Part shown: positions 1 to 8,688 of the stretch, piece after piece | Layout of the letters: each line of letters begins with the position of its first letter | Numbering within the stretch: position 1 is the stretch's first letter | Assembly (NCBI RefSeq): GCF_001927245.1 | Contig: NZ_MJUX01000001.1 | Location: forward strand, 1-64,000 | Reading direction: 5' to 3' | Origin: Acuticoccus yangtzensis | GTDB taxonomy: Bacteria; Pseudomonadota; Alphaproteobacteria; Rhizobiales; Amorphaceae | DNA: 64,000 nt | The notes under the pieces: model-generated | Databases searched by the model: none | What the model was told of the DNA's origin: nothing | What the model saw: the letters and a program-made list of their open reading frames with translations, nothing else | Translations under genes and position numbers: made by a program

Positions 1-815
1 ACAAGAACCGGGTCATGCCGCGCCAAGCGTCAGGGCGGCGATCGCTGGTCCCATGTGACCGAAGCGCACCGGGATCGCATCCTCGCCCTCTTGGACGAGG
101 CGGGCGACATCACGCTGACCGAGCTCAGGGACAGGCTCGGCGAGACCGGAGACACCGTGTCGATTTCATCCGTCTCGCGCTTCTTCAGGCGACACGGGAT
201 CACGCTCAAAAAAAGACCGGCCATGCGGCCGAGCAGAGCCGCGCCGACATCCTCGCCCGTCGCCGCGCCTGGTTCGACGGCCAGGACGACCTCGAGCCCG
301 CGCGGCTGATTTTCATCGACGAGACCTGGGCGAGCACCAAGATGGCGCGTTCGCACGGTCGTTGTCGGCGCGGCGAGCGGCTGCGCATGCCGCTGCCCTT
401 CGGTCATTGGAAGACCACCACGCTCGTGGCCGGCCTCTCCTTGTCCGGCATCGTCGCGCCCATGGTTCTGGATCGTGCGATCAACCGGACCTGGTTCGAG
501 GCCTATGTGGAACAGATCCTCGTCCCTTGCCTGACCCCAGGCAATGTCGTGGTGATGGACAATCTGGGCAGCCACAAAGGGCCACGCGTTCGCCAGTTGA
601 TCGAACGCGCCGGGGCGACGCTCCTGTTCCTCCCGCCCTACAGCCCCGACTTCAATCCCATCGAGATGGCCTTCGCCAAGATCAAGGCTCTGTTGAAGAA
701 GGCCGCCGAGCGAACTGTCACCGCCCTTTGGGATCGCGTCGGCGACGTCCTCCACCTCGTCACCCCCGACGAGGCCCGCGCCTATTTCAGAGCCGCCGGG
801 TATGACCCGGATTGA
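1..815 (+). CDS. IS630-family transposase, 5' end outside the window, read through a -1 frameshift
   Basis: DDE transposase that would cut and join its own IS ends. The N-terminal helix-turn-helix part is read from position 1 in frame 1 and contains [18 protein letters not shown] and [18 protein letters not shown]. The catalytic part is open in frame 3 and runs to the stop at 813-815. Its acidic triad is complete: D in LIFIDETW, D in [11 protein letters not shown] and E in [13 protein letters not shown]. The two halves overlap at a run of seven A (208-214) followed by G, where a -1 slip would give a continuous [13 protein letters not shown]. Several IS630 members are thought to make their transposase this way, so the frame change may be programmed rather than damage. 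The true start lies left of the window. Family assignment is firm; activity is inferred. Confidence 0.85.
   Translation, partial: KNRVMPRQASGRRSLVPCDRSAPGSHPRPLGRGGRHHADRAQGQARRDRRHRVDFIRLALLQATRDHAQKKTGHAAEQSRADILARRRAWFDGQDDLEPARLIFIDETWASTKMARSHGRCRRGERLRMPLPFGHWKTTTLVAGLSLSGIVAPMVLDRAINRTWFEAYVEQILVPCLTPGNVVVMDNLGSHKGPRVRQLIERAGATLLFLPPYSPDFNPIEMAFAKIKALLKKAAERTVTALWDRVGDVLHLVTPDEARAYFRAAGYDPD
208..215 (+). other. A7G slippery sequence, candidate programmed -1 frameshift site
   Basis: Seven consecutive A followed by G sit exactly where the helix-turn-helix reading frame (CTC AAA AAA AGA) must change to the catalytic frame (AAA AAG ACC). A -1 slip on this run joins the two halves with no missing residues and follows the A-AAA-AAG pattern of known bacterial frameshift sites. 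A one-base indel producing a dead gene would look the same from one copy. Confidence 0.55.
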
Positions 816-841
816 GCGCGAAGTGCTCTAGCGTCGCCGGT

Positions 842-1186
842 CCTTTTTTGTGCGTGATCTGGTAGGGTCGGAAATAGCGCCACAGCGCCGCCAGCGAGAC
901 GTCAGTGCCTCGGCTGGCCAATTCCGCCTTCAGTTTGCGCAGGGTGATATCGGCCTCACCATCGAGGATGGCCTGATCTCCGCCGCATGCCGTTCGGTCT
1001 TGTGGGACAGCCGGTCACCGCCGCTTCGCCTTGGTGCGCATGGCCCACGCGTGCGCCACGCATGGTGCCAGCGGATGGCGCTCGAGGCGCTGACATTGAA
1101 GCGCTCCCCGCCTGCCGACACGACAGACCATCGCCGATGGCCTGAACAACTCGGGTGCGAAGATCCAGCGACAAGGCTTTTGACAT
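842..1186 (-). pseudogene. Remnant of a second IS630-family transposase (N-terminal half)
   Basis: Reading the minus strand from an ATG at 1186 gives MSKALSLDLRTRVVQAIGDG, a typical IS630 start. It continues as GERFNVSASSAIRWHHAW in another frame, then LSHKTERHAAEI, then AILDGEADITLRKLKAELAS and VSLAALWRYFRPYQITHKK in further frames. At least two frameshifts break it. The homology stops at the A-rich stretch around 845 and the catalytic domain is missing. The right end of the plus-strand IS630 element lies immediately beyond, so that element probably inserted into this one or a deletion joined them. Non-functional. Confidence 0.75.
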
Positions 1187-1480
1187 CAAGGCTGGCCTCC
1201 CTCGTCCAGCCCCTATCGTGAAGCAGATCTCAGTCGATTCGGGGATCCCTCCACGACTCCGCCTGCGGGAAACACGTTCTAATACAACAGGCCGCAAACC
1301 AATCTAGGTGCCCTGGGTCAAACGAGTTTGCAATCCGGGCAAGGCAACATCGCATCGCTCACGCAGCTCTGATAGGAGGAGGATACTCCTTCAGCGGCAG
1401 CGTCCGCGTATTAGTTTCCCATAAAGAATCAGATCGCAGCTGAGCCGGGCCCGACCGGCTCGCGCTGCAGGACGAACGCG
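1187..1480. other. Intergenic, no gene recognised
   Basis: This stretch lies between the IS630 remnant and the 3' end of the RTX gene. No reading frame with a recognisable protein, RNA gene or strong terminator was seen. It may include the lost left end of the older IS element. Confidence 0.4.
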
Positions 1481-3289
1481 CTAAAACAAGCCCTGATCGA
1501 TCGTTTCGGTTTCGACCGAGACTTCACTCTCCAGGCCGGATACCTCGAGCACGCTCATCTTGTTCAATTGCTGGATGATCGGACCTTCTGGTTGCGATTC
1601 CTGTGTCACGAAAGGCAGGTCGGCGTCGATCCTGATCTCTCTGACGCCCGATTCCAGGATTGCACCGAGGGGTGCGGCAAGGTTCGTCTGGTCGAGTGCG
1701 TCAAGGGCGGCTTCCAACGTGAGGAGCTTGTCCCGTGCACTCGATAGGTCGTCCTTCGCGGTGCTCAAGAGCGAGACTTTCGCTGCCAACTCCGACCCGC
1801 TGACCGCAAGCGCGGCCGCAGCATTGAGTTTCCCCAATGCTTGGGCGACCAAAGGTAAAAACGATGAGGGATCCTTCAGCACCTCACCGACGACCAGTGA
1901 CACAGCATCGAACGACGCGCTCAGGGCGCTTTCATTCGCGTTTTGCGAAGACGCGGTGGCGAGATTGATCACAAGAGACGCAACGCCGGCGGTCGTGACG
2001 GTTGCGGCCACAGCAGGAGAAAGAGTTAAAAATGAGGCTGCCAAAGCGCCCGTTGCCCCCGCCACCGATAGCGCCTGAACAACGGTGTCGATATTGATCG
2101 TCTCGAGATTTCCTTCGAGTGCGGCTATCGTATCCAAGATCGATGCCTTGGCCTCTTGGAGGCGCAAGACATCGGCCGAAGATTGACCGACCGCGTTCAG
2201 GAAGCCGGCATTGTCCTCGTTGGTAATCACAGCCGCGGCGAGATCGGCAAAGGACAAGGTCGTATCGACGAACTGAAATTTTTCGATCGATTGGAGCGTA
2301 TTGACGCTGACACCTTGCACGCTCGCGGTGACACTGACGGCGCCGGACTGCCGATTAATGGAGACGTTCACGGCATCGAGGTTGGACGTATAAACGTCGT
2401 TGAAGACCGCCGTATCGCTTCCGGGCCCACCCACCAGAACGTCGTCGTTGAAGGCATCGGCGTGGAAGACGTCCGCCCCCGCTCGCCCGAAGAGCGTATC
2501 ATTGAGGTCAGCGCCCTTCGCCAGTGTGCCGTCGCCGCCATAGAGGGTATCGCGGCCGTTTCCACCGTAAAGTGTGTCGGACCCGCCATCTCCATAGATG
2601 AGATCCGCTCCTTCGCCGCCTTTCAGCCTGTCGCCGCCGGCACTTTTAGAATTGGCATTGATGCGGCCCTCGCCCCGGATGACGTCATTTCTCCTGCCGC
2701 CCAAGATTTCGTCACGACTGTCTCCCCCAAACAACGTATCCGCGCCAAATCCTCCTGTAATCTCGTCCTGCCCAGGCCCACCTTTGATGCGGTCCGCTTT
2801 CCACAAACCCTCAATCGTATCGTTGCCACCGGACCCGTCAAAGAATCGACTTGAATCCCAACGTAGAAAGGGACTCGCGTTCGCTGATGGCAAGGTCACA
2901 TCGTCATCACCGCTGAGGGCGTTGCTGACGTTTGGGCGCCCACGAATAATTGAGTTTAGATCATCCTGAGAGATCTTATTGAAATCGACAACATCATCAC
3001 CTGACGTAAAGAAGACGACAGGTTCCTCCTCCTCCACCACAGGGGGAGGGACAGCAATCGGCTTCGCATTGAGGCTCGAGGCTCCACTCCCACCACCGAG
3101 GTAAGCCTGCGCCTCGTTTTCCAGGCCGGGGGGCACGTAGATGATCGGCCCCGGGAGCACGCCGACTTGAACGCCGTTTAAATTGTAGATCGGCTGTGAG
3201 GGATCGAACTTAAAGCCAAGCTTGAGAAGCCGTTCCTGTTCACGCACGAGGGCTTCCGCCTCGCGCAAAAGTTCTTGAAACGTCGCCAT
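1481..3289 (-). CDS. RTX (hemolysin-type calcium-binding repeat) protein
   Basis: Predicted 602-residue secreted protein. Residues about 150-295 contain nonapeptide RTX repeats of the GGxGxDxLx type (for example GGFGADTLFGGDSRDEILGG, GGNGRDTLYGGDG, GGPGSDTAVFND), which fold as calcium-binding beta-rolls. The N-terminus has no Sec signal peptide. Residues about 330-570 are alanine-rich and probably helical, and the tail is acidic. RTX proteins usually leave by type I secretion through a C-terminal signal, but no ABC exporter, membrane fusion protein or TolC gene lies in this window. The start at 3289 is preferred over the upstream ATG at 3355 because AAGGA lies about 7 bases before it. Base composition is visibly less GC-rich than neighbouring genes, and IS debris lies downstream, so acquisition by transfer is plausible. 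Substrate and role are unknown. Confidence 0.85.
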   Translation of the reverse strand: MATFQELLREAEALVREQERLLKLGFKFDPSQPIYNLNGVQVGVLPGPIIYVPPGLENEAQAYLGGGSGASSLNAKPIAVPPPVVEEEEPVVFFTSGDDVVDFNKISQDDLNSIIRGRPNVSNALSGDDDVTLPSANASPFLRWDSSRFFDGSGGNDTIEGLWKADRIKGGPGQDEITGGFGADTLFGGDSRDEILGGRRNDVIRGEGRINANSKSAGGDRLKGGEGADLIYGDGGSDTLYGGNGRDTLYGGDGTLAKGADLNDTLFGRAGADVFHADAFNDDVLVGGPGSDTAVFNDVYTSNLDAVNVSINRQSGAVSVTASVQGVSVNTLQSIEKFQFVDTTLSFADLAAAVITNEDNAGFLNAVGQSSADVLRLQEAKASILDTIAALEGNLETINIDTVVQALSVAGATGALAASFLTLSPAVAATVTTAGVASLVINLATASSQNANESALSASFDAVSLVVGEVLKDPSSFLPLVAQALGKLNAAAALAVSGSELAAKVSLLSTAKDDLSSARDKLLTLEAALDALDQTNLAAPLGAILESGVREIRIDADLPFVTQESQPEGPIIQQLNKMSVLEVSGLESEVSVETETIDQGLF

Positions 3290-3607
3290 GTGAGAATCCT
3301 TGCCCGTCGAAAAAAATATTGCCCAGTAACCCCATCGTGCCCAAACGACGACCAAGCGCTCAACGCCTAAAATAATTGGCGCTTAGCATATAAAATCAAA
3401 ACGTAATCTGATTGCGCCGTCAAGACTGTACGAGATTAGGCTTAATGCGCGGGCGCGGGCCCGAGCCGCGACCGTCGAGGTGTGAACGCTACGAGAAGGG
3501 CCCCCGGTGATCGACCTCGACTACGTGGAGGGCTCCTCCCCTACGCCCGCTCGTCGGCCGTGCCGTCCTAACCCCGTCCTCGGCGGCAGCGCCCTCGAGG
3601 CGGCCGG
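3290..3607. other. AT-rich intergenic region between xylB and the RTX gene
   Basis: Intergenic stretch upstream of the RTX gene (minus strand) and downstream of xylB. Positions 3365-3410 are unusually AT-rich for this genome, with a small inverted repeat gcc-taaaataatt-ggc. No gene was recognised. Confidence 0.4.
3395..3423 (-). promoter_or_regulatory. Weak sigma-70-like promoter candidate for the RTX gene
   Basis: On the minus strand TTGACG (3423-3418) is followed after 17 bases by TTTGAT (3400-3395), about 105 bases upstream of the RTX start and inside the most AT-rich part of the spacer. The -10 match is only four of six, so this is a suggestion. Confidence 0.3.
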
Positions 3608-5047
3608 TCAGCGGGCGTTGCGGATGGCGAGGTAGAGGGCGTCATAACGCGCGTGGGCATCGGCGAAGGCGCCCGCCAACGTCGGGTCCGGCTCGATCGT
3701 CTCGGCGATCACCGGAGGGGTCGCGAGCTCCGCGCCGCCGCCGGTCGCCGCCATCTGGCCCAGACGCGCCGCACCGAAGGCCGCGCCGTAGTCGCCCGCC
3801 CCCGGCACGTCGACCGGGATGCCGAGAACGGTCGCCATGATCTCCAGCCACGCGCGCGAGCGGCTGCCACCGCCGACCGCGATCACCCGCTCCACCTCGG
3901 TGCCCGCCGCCGACAGCGCATCGCGGCAGTCGGCGACCGCGAAGGCGACGCCCTCCATCACCGCGCGCGTTCCGGCCACGCGGTCCGCCTCGTGCCCCAG
4001 CCCGACGAAGGCGCCGCGGATCTTCGCGTCGTTGTGCGGGGTCCGCTCACCGCCGAGATAAGGCAGGAACACCGTGCCGGACGGCGCCCTCAGCGGCCCC
4101 GCCTCGGCAGTCAGCGCCGCGGGCTCCGCCCCCACCAGCCGCGCGTACCAGGCGAGCGCGTCGCTGGCGGCGAGGATCACGCCCATCTGGTGCCACAGCC
4201 CCGGAAGGGCGTGGCAGAAGGTGTGGACCGACGTCTCGGGCGCGGCGGCATAGGCCGGCGACGGCGCGAAGAGAACGCCGGACGTGCCGAGCGACAGGAA
4301 GGCCCCGCCCGGCGCGACGACCCCCATTCCCACCGCGGCGGCCGCGTTGTCGCCGGCGCCCCCCGCCACCACCACGCCCTTGGAGAAGCCGAAGCGCGCC
4401 GCGATCGCCTCGCGCAGCGTGCCCGACACCGCCGAGCCTTCGACGAGGCGCGGCATCTGCGACTCGGTCATGTCGCACGCGCCCAGCAGCGCCGAGGACC
4501 AGGTGCGCGCGCCGGTGTCGAGCCAGGCGGTGCCGGCAGCGTCCGACGGCTCGGAGACCGCCTCGCCGGTCAGCCACAGGCGCAGCATGTCCTTGGGCAG
4601 CAGCACCAGCGCCGTCTTGGCGAAGACCTCCGGCTCGTGCGTCTTCACCCACGGCAGCTTCGGCGCGGTGAAGCCGGGAAAGACGATGTTGCCGGAGATC
4701 GCGCGGAACATCGGCAGCGCGTCCAGCGCCGCGGCCTCTGCGCTGGCGCGGGTGTCGTTCCACAAAATAGCGGGCCGCAGCGGGGCATGGGAGGCGTCCA
4801 GAAGCGTTGCCCCATGCATCTGCCCGGAGAGGCCGATCCCGGTGACGGCGGCGAGATCGGTGGCGGCACCGAGCGCGGTGAGGACGGCTTCGGCGGCGGC
4901 GATCCAGTCCGCCGGGTCCTGCTCGGACCAGCCGGGGTGCGGGCGCGCCACCTGAAGCGGCGCCGTCGCCTCGGCGACGACGCGCTGCGCCTCGTCGATG
5001 ACGATGCCCTTGAGGCCGGATGTGCCGAGGTCGAGGCCCAGATACAT
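3608..5047 (-). CDS. xylB: Xylulokinase
   Basis: FGGY-family sugar kinase of 479 residues that phosphorylates D-xylulose with ATP to feed the pentose phosphate pathway. The N-terminus YLGLDLGTSGLKGIVIDE is the phosphate-binding loop of the FGGY/actin fold, and GIGLSGQMHGATLLD is typical of xylulokinases. GGAGDNAAAAVGMGVV and VIAVGGGSRSRAWLEIMA match the C-terminal nucleotide-binding segments. The ATG at 5047 is chosen because it starts the conserved domain directly and lies 4 bases after the upstream gene's stop. It is the last gene of a tight minus-strand set with a GT29-like gene and pncB. No xylose isomerase or pentose transporter lies nearby, so a related pentulose substrate is possible. 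Confidence 0.88.
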   Translation of the reverse strand: MYLGLDLGTSGLKGIVIDEAQRVVAEATAPLQVARPHPGWSEQDPADWIAAAEAVLTALGAATDLAAVTGIGLSGQMHGATLLDASHAPLRPAILWNDTRASAEAAALDALPMFRAISGNIVFPGFTAPKLPWVKTHEPEVFAKTALVLLPKDMLRLWLTGEAVSEPSDAAGTAWLDTGARTWSSALLGACDMTESQMPRLVEGSAVSGTLREAIAARFGFSKGVVVAGGAGDNAAAAVGMGVVAPGGAFLSLGTSGVLFAPSPAYAAAPETSVHTFCHALPGLWHQMGVILAASDALAWYARLVGAEPAALTAEAGPLRAPSGTVFLPYLGGERTPHNDAKIRGAFVGLGHEADRVAGTRAVMEGVAFAVADCRDALSAAGTEVERVIAVGGGSRSRAWLEIMATVLGIPVDVPGAGDYGAAFGAARLGQMAATGGGAELATPPVIAETIEPDPTLAGAFADAHARYDALYLAIRNAR

Positions 5048-5051
5048 GACG

Positions 5052-5792
5052 TCAGTGTCCTTGCAGTGGCGGGCGGGCCGGACCCGCAGGATGGCCGAAG
5101 ATGTGCGCCGCACCGACCCGCGCCAGCGCAAAGTCGCGCTCGGCGTTCGGCGCGTGGGGGCCGACCTTGGTGCGCTGGTTGTAGCTCGTCGGCGAGCCCC
5201 AGAAGTCGAACCCGTAGAGGGTCAGCGAACCGCCCTCGCCGATCAGCCGCGTCAGAAGGTCGATGCCCATGGCGCCGGTGGAGGGGCTCGCCCCCAGCGT
5301 CTCGGCCAGCGCGGCGTACCAGGGCGCCGGGTAGAAGGAGAGCCGCCGCACCAGCCATTCGGGCAGACGCGGCCGGTCCGACACGCCCATGAAGAACATC
5401 TCCCCCGGCGGCCGGGCGAGACGCTGATTGTCGACCGCGAGGCCGATCGCCATGCGCCGCCCGGCCACCAGGAGGATGTCGGTCCGCTGCCCGATCGTAC
5501 CCGCCACCTCGGCAAGCGCGGCGCCGCGGTTGATGCGCACCACGACGTCGTGATCGTCGATCGGCGGAGGCGGACCGGAGAGCAGGCTGGCCGCGTTGCC
5601 GACGAGGGCGACGCTGCGCCCGCGCACCAGAGGCGCCGCCACGGCGGCCGCGTCCGCCGCATCCGGCCGCAGCGCGGGCGGCGTCTCCCCTGCGCGTCGC
5701 CAGGCCCGCTCGCGGCGGGGCTGCCGCCACTCCTCCGCTGCCAGCATCAGCTTGGCGCGGAAGGAGGGATCGACGCGAAACCGCGGCGACAT
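5052..5792 (-). CDS. Glycosyltransferase family 29 (sialyltransferase)-like protein
   Basis: A 246-residue cytoplasmic protein without signal peptide. SVALVGNAASLL and DDHDVVVRINRG resemble the first sialyl motif of GT29 proteins. STGAMGIDLLTRLIG followed by LTLYGFDFWGSPTSYN resembles the second motif and the following segment in bacterial GT29-like proteins. The family transfers sugars from CMP-activated donors in animals, but the bacterial members are poorly characterised. It lies between pncB (3-base gap) and xylB (4-base gap), so it is probably cotranscribed with them. That context gives no clue to an acceptor, and no CMP-sialic acid genes are present. The fold call is reasonable; the activity is unknown. 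Confidence 0.65.
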   Translation of the reverse strand: MSPRFRVDPSFRAKLMLAAEEWRQPRRERAWRRAGETPPALRPDAADAAAVAAPLVRGRSVALVGNAASLLSGPPPPIDDHDVVVRINRGAALAEVAGTIGQRTDILLVAGRRMAIGLAVDNQRLARPPGEMFFMGVSDRPRLPEWLVRRLSFYPAPWYAALAETLGASPSTGAMGIDLLTRLIGEGGSLTLYGFDFWGSPTSYNQRTKVGPHAPNAERDFALARVGAAHIFGHPAGPARPPLQGH

Positions 5793-5795
5793 CGC

Positions 5796-7088
5796 TCAGA
5801 CCGTGACGGGGACGGGCGTCTGCACCCCAACGCCGAAGACGCGCTTGTAGCGGGCGATCTCGTCCTCGGGTCCGGTCGCCTTCTCCGGATTGTCTGACAG
5901 TTTGACCGTGGGCCGCCCGTCCGCCGACACCGCCTTGCACACGAGGCTGAACGGCTTCAGCGCGTCGCCGGGGACGAGACCGCGGAAATCGTTGGTCAGC
6001 AGCGTGCCCCAACCGAACGATACGCGGGTCTGTCCGGCGAAGCGGGCCTGCAGCGCCAGCATCGTTTCGACGTCCAGCCCGTCCGAGAAGATGATGCGTT
6101 TCTCGGCCGGGTCCTCGCCGCGCTGGCGCCACCAGGCGATCGCGGTCTCGGCGGCCTTGGCGGGGTCGCCGGAATCGACGCGCACGCCGGTCCACCCGGC
6201 CAGCCAGTCGGGCGCATGCTCCAAGAATCCCTCGGTGCCGAAGGTGTCGGGAAGGATGATGCGAAGGTTGCCGACATGCTCCTCGTGCCAGTCGGCCAGC
6301 ACTTGATAGGGGGCGTTGGCCAGCTCCTCGTCGCTATTGGCGAGGGCGGCATAGACCATCGGCAATTCGTGCGCGTTGGTCCCGATCGCCTCGATATCGC
6401 GCCGCTGGGCGATCAGGCAGTTCGAGGTGCCGGTGAAGGAGTCGCCGAGGCCCTCCATCATCGCCTGCACGCACCAGTCCTGCCACAGGAAGGAGTGGCG
6501 GCGCCGGGTTCCGAAATCGGCGATCTGGATCTCCGGCACGGTGCGCAGCCGCTCCACCTTCTCCCACAGCTTGGTCATGGCGCGCGCGTAGAGCACCTCG
6601 ATCTCGAACCGACCCATCTGGTTGAGCACCGCGCGCGAGCGAAGCTCCATGAGGACGGAGAGCGCGGGGATCTCCCACAGCATCACCTCCGGCCAGGCGC
6701 CCTCGAAGGTGAGGCGATATTGGCCGTCGTGCTTCTCCAGCGTGTAGGGCGGCAGGCGCAGGTCCTCGAACCAGGCCATGAATTCGGGCGAGAACATCTG
6801 CCGTTTGCCGTAGAAGGTGTTGCCGCGCAGCCAGGTGGATTCGCCGCGCGACAGGGACAGCGAGCGGATGTGGTCGAGCTGTTCGCGCAGCTCCCCCTCG
6901 TCGATCAGCTCGGCAAGGCGGATGTCGCGGCTGCGGTTGATGAGCTGAAAGACGACGCGCGTGTCCGGCTTGTTGCGGTGGACCGACTGGCACATGAGCA
7001 GCTTGTAGAAGTCGGTGTCGATGAGAGAGCGGACGATCGGGTCGATCTTCCACTTATGGTTCCACACGCGGGTCGCGATATCGACCAA
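5796..7088 (-). CDS. pncB: Nicotinate phosphoribosyltransferase
   Basis: This 430-residue enzyme makes nicotinate mononucleotide from nicotinate and PRPP with ATP, the first step of the Preiss-Handler salvage route to NAD. SLIDTDFYKLLMCQSV, VVFQLINRSRDIRL, DFGTRRRHSFLWQ and GTSNCLIAQRRDI are characteristic of the proteobacterial enzyme. IRVDSGDP-type (VRVDSGDPAKAAETAIAWW) and SFGWGTLLTNDFRG segments form the PRPP/phosphate site. Length is normal for the family. It is the first gene of the minus-strand pncB - GT29-like - xylB set. The upstream spacer of about 120 bases to the M20 gene should hold its promoter. Confidence 0.95.
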   Translation of the reverse strand: MVDIATRVWNHKWKIDPIVRSLIDTDFYKLLMCQSVHRNKPDTRVVFQLINRSRDIRLAELIDEGELREQLDHIRSLSLSRGESTWLRGNTFYGKRQMFSPEFMAWFEDLRLPPYTLEKHDGQYRLTFEGAWPEVMLWEIPALSVLMELRSRAVLNQMGRFEIEVLYARAMTKLWEKVERLRTVPEIQIADFGTRRRHSFLWQDWCVQAMMEGLGDSFTGTSNCLIAQRRDIEAIGTNAHELPMVYAALANSDEELANAPYQVLADWHEEHVGNLRIILPDTFGTEGFLEHAPDWLAGWTGVRVDSGDPAKAAETAIAWWRQRGEDPAEKRIIFSDGLDVETMLALQARFAGQTRVSFGWGTLLTNDFRGLVPGDALKPFSLVCKAVSADGRPTVKLSDNPEKATGPEDEIARYKRVFGVGVQTPVPVTV

Positions 7089-7214
7089 GGCGTCCTCCGG
7101 GCGAATAGAGCTGCTTGCGGCTTACGCAAATCATGCACGCCCTGCATAGCAGATGGCCCGGAAATTTGTCGCCCCCGCACGCCGAACGTTGCGCGGCTGG
7201 GCCTGCCGGGCGGT

Positions 7215-8474
7215 TCACGCCGTCGCGAGACCCGCCACCGTGGCGAGGAAGACCGCCGCGCCGCGCTCGATCGCCGGCCACGGCGTGAACTCGTCCGGCG
7301 CATGGCTGATGCCGCCGCGGCTCGGCACGAAGAGGAGCGCCGAGGGGCAGAGGGCGGCCATCGTCTGCGCGTCGTGGCCGGCGCCGGACGGCATCGTGCG
7401 CGCCGACGTACCGGGGAGCGCGGCGGCGGAGCGGGCGAAGGCCGCTTGAAGCGCCGGGTCCAGCGCCACCGGCTCCAGCCGGCTGCGCACGGTCACGGTG
7501 GCGGCCAGCCGCTCCGCCTCCGCCGCCTCCTCGACGAGGGCGAGAACCGCAGCGGTGAGCGCGTCCATCGCCTCCCCGCTCATGTCGCGCAGGATGATGG
7601 TGCAGTCCGCCCGGCCGGGGATGGTGTGCGCCGCGTTCGGCGACAGCGCGGCGGCGCCGATGGTGAGGCGCGCATCGCCGGTGCCGTGGTCCCGCGCGAC
7701 GGCGGGCAGCGCGGCGCCGATGCGCGACAGGCCGACGAAGGCGTCACGGCGCATGTCCATCGGCGTGGTGCCGGAATGGTTCGCCGCGCCCTCCAGTACG
7801 ACATCGAGCACCGCGCAGCCGCTGACCGCCGTGGCGATGCCGATGTCGATTCCCTCCACCTCCAGCACCGGCCCCTGCTCGATGTGGAGTTCCAGGAAGG
7901 CGCGCACGCTGCCGGGCGCCAACGCGGCGTCGGCGAGGCGTGAGGCGTCCAGCCCCGCGGCGCGCATGGCGTCGGCGAGCCGCACCCCGGCGCTGTCCGT
8001 GGCGCGCTCGGCCCAACCGTCCGGCAGCACGCCCGCGAGCGCCTGACTGCCCAGCATGCCGCCGAAGCGCCCCTCCTCGTCGGCCGTGGCGACCACGGCG
8101 ATGGGAGATGTGAGGCGCACCCCGGCATCACGGATGGCGCGGACGCATTCCAGCGCCACGGCGCAGCCGAGCGCCCCGTCCAGCGGACCGCCCGAGGCCA
8201 CCGTGTCGAGATGCGAGCCGATGAGGATCGCCGGACCGGGCGGCCCGATGCGGCCGATGACGTTGCCCGCGGCGTCCATGTGGGCGACCAGCCCGTCCGC
8301 TTCCATGGCGGCGAGGAAGGCGCGGCGTGCGGCCATGTCGGCGGGGCTGAAGGCGGGCCTGTCGTAGCCGCCGGTGGCCGGGTTCGCGCCGTGGCTGTTG
8401 ATCTCGGCCAGCAGCGCCGCGAGGCGGGCGCCGTCGATGGCCGGTCGTGCTGCGGTCGTCTGGCGGGGCGGCAT
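7215..8474 (-). CDS. M20-family amidohydrolase (allantoate deiminase / N-carbamoyl-amino acid hydrolase type)
   Basis: A 419-residue zinc hydrolase of the HyuC/AllC branch, which removes carbamoyl or ureido groups from small N-carbamoyl compounds. The metal ligands are visible in IGSHLDTV, GGPLDGALG, TADEEGRFGG, LELHIEQGPVLE and ISHAPDEFTP. ANHSGTTPMDMRRDA is the conserved dimerisation-domain lid segment. Length is typical (about 410-420). No hydantoinase or allantoinase gene is adjacent, so the exact substrate (allantoate, N-carbamoyl-amino acid or beta-ureidopropionate) cannot be settled. It stands alone, with its promoter in the spacer beyond 8474. Confidence 0.88.
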   Translation of the reverse strand: MPPRQTTAARPAIDGARLAALLAEINSHGANPATGGYDRPAFSPADMAARRAFLAAMEADGLVAHMDAAGNVIGRIGPPGPAILIGSHLDTVASGGPLDGALGCAVALECVRAIRDAGVRLTSPIAVVATADEEGRFGGMLGSQALAGVLPDGWAERATDSAGVRLADAMRAAGLDASRLADAALAPGSVRAFLELHIEQGPVLEVEGIDIGIATAVSGCAVLDVVLEGAANHSGTTPMDMRRDAFVGLSRIGAALPAVARDHGTGDARLTIGAAALSPNAAHTIPGRADCTIILRDMSGEAMDALTAAVLALVEEAAEAERLAATVTVRSRLEPVALDPALQAAFARSAAALPGTSARTMPSGAGHDAQTMAALCPSALLFVPSRGGISHAPDEFTPWPAIERGAAVFLATVAGLATA

Positions 8475-8688
8475 GCGGCCTCCTCGGCGTCGTCGGTGCC
8501 GCGAAGTCTAGGGGCGGGCGGCGCCGCTTGGCGAGAGGGGTCGGCGGCCGGGCGCCCTTCCCCCGGCACAGGCGGCCATGGACCCGAACGCGAGACAGGG
8601 CAGCCATGTGCCCGTGGGCGGTCAACTCGCCGCGCCCGTCCCTTACGTTCGGGCCATCCGTAATGCGTTCAACGAAAGACCTGTCGGC

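Larger units (their letters stand above)
1..829 (+). mobile_element. IS630-family insertion sequence (right-hand part)
   Basis: The transposase gene is followed within about 15 bases by a likely right terminal sequence (ttgagcgcgaagtgctc, 813-829). A TA dinucleotide at 829-830 fits the TA target preference of IS630 elements. Beyond it the sequence changes directly into the remnant of another IS630 transposase on the opposite strand. The left end is outside the window, so the matching inverted repeat cannot be checked. The right boundary is accurate to a few bases only. Confidence 0.6.

Noticed and set aside
3436-3445. ttaggcttaa upstream of the RTX gene, similar to the proposed MarR operator
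   Set aside because: Shorter, lacks the flanking TTT/AAAC symmetry and is far from the catabolic genes; it does show that the core can occur by chance.
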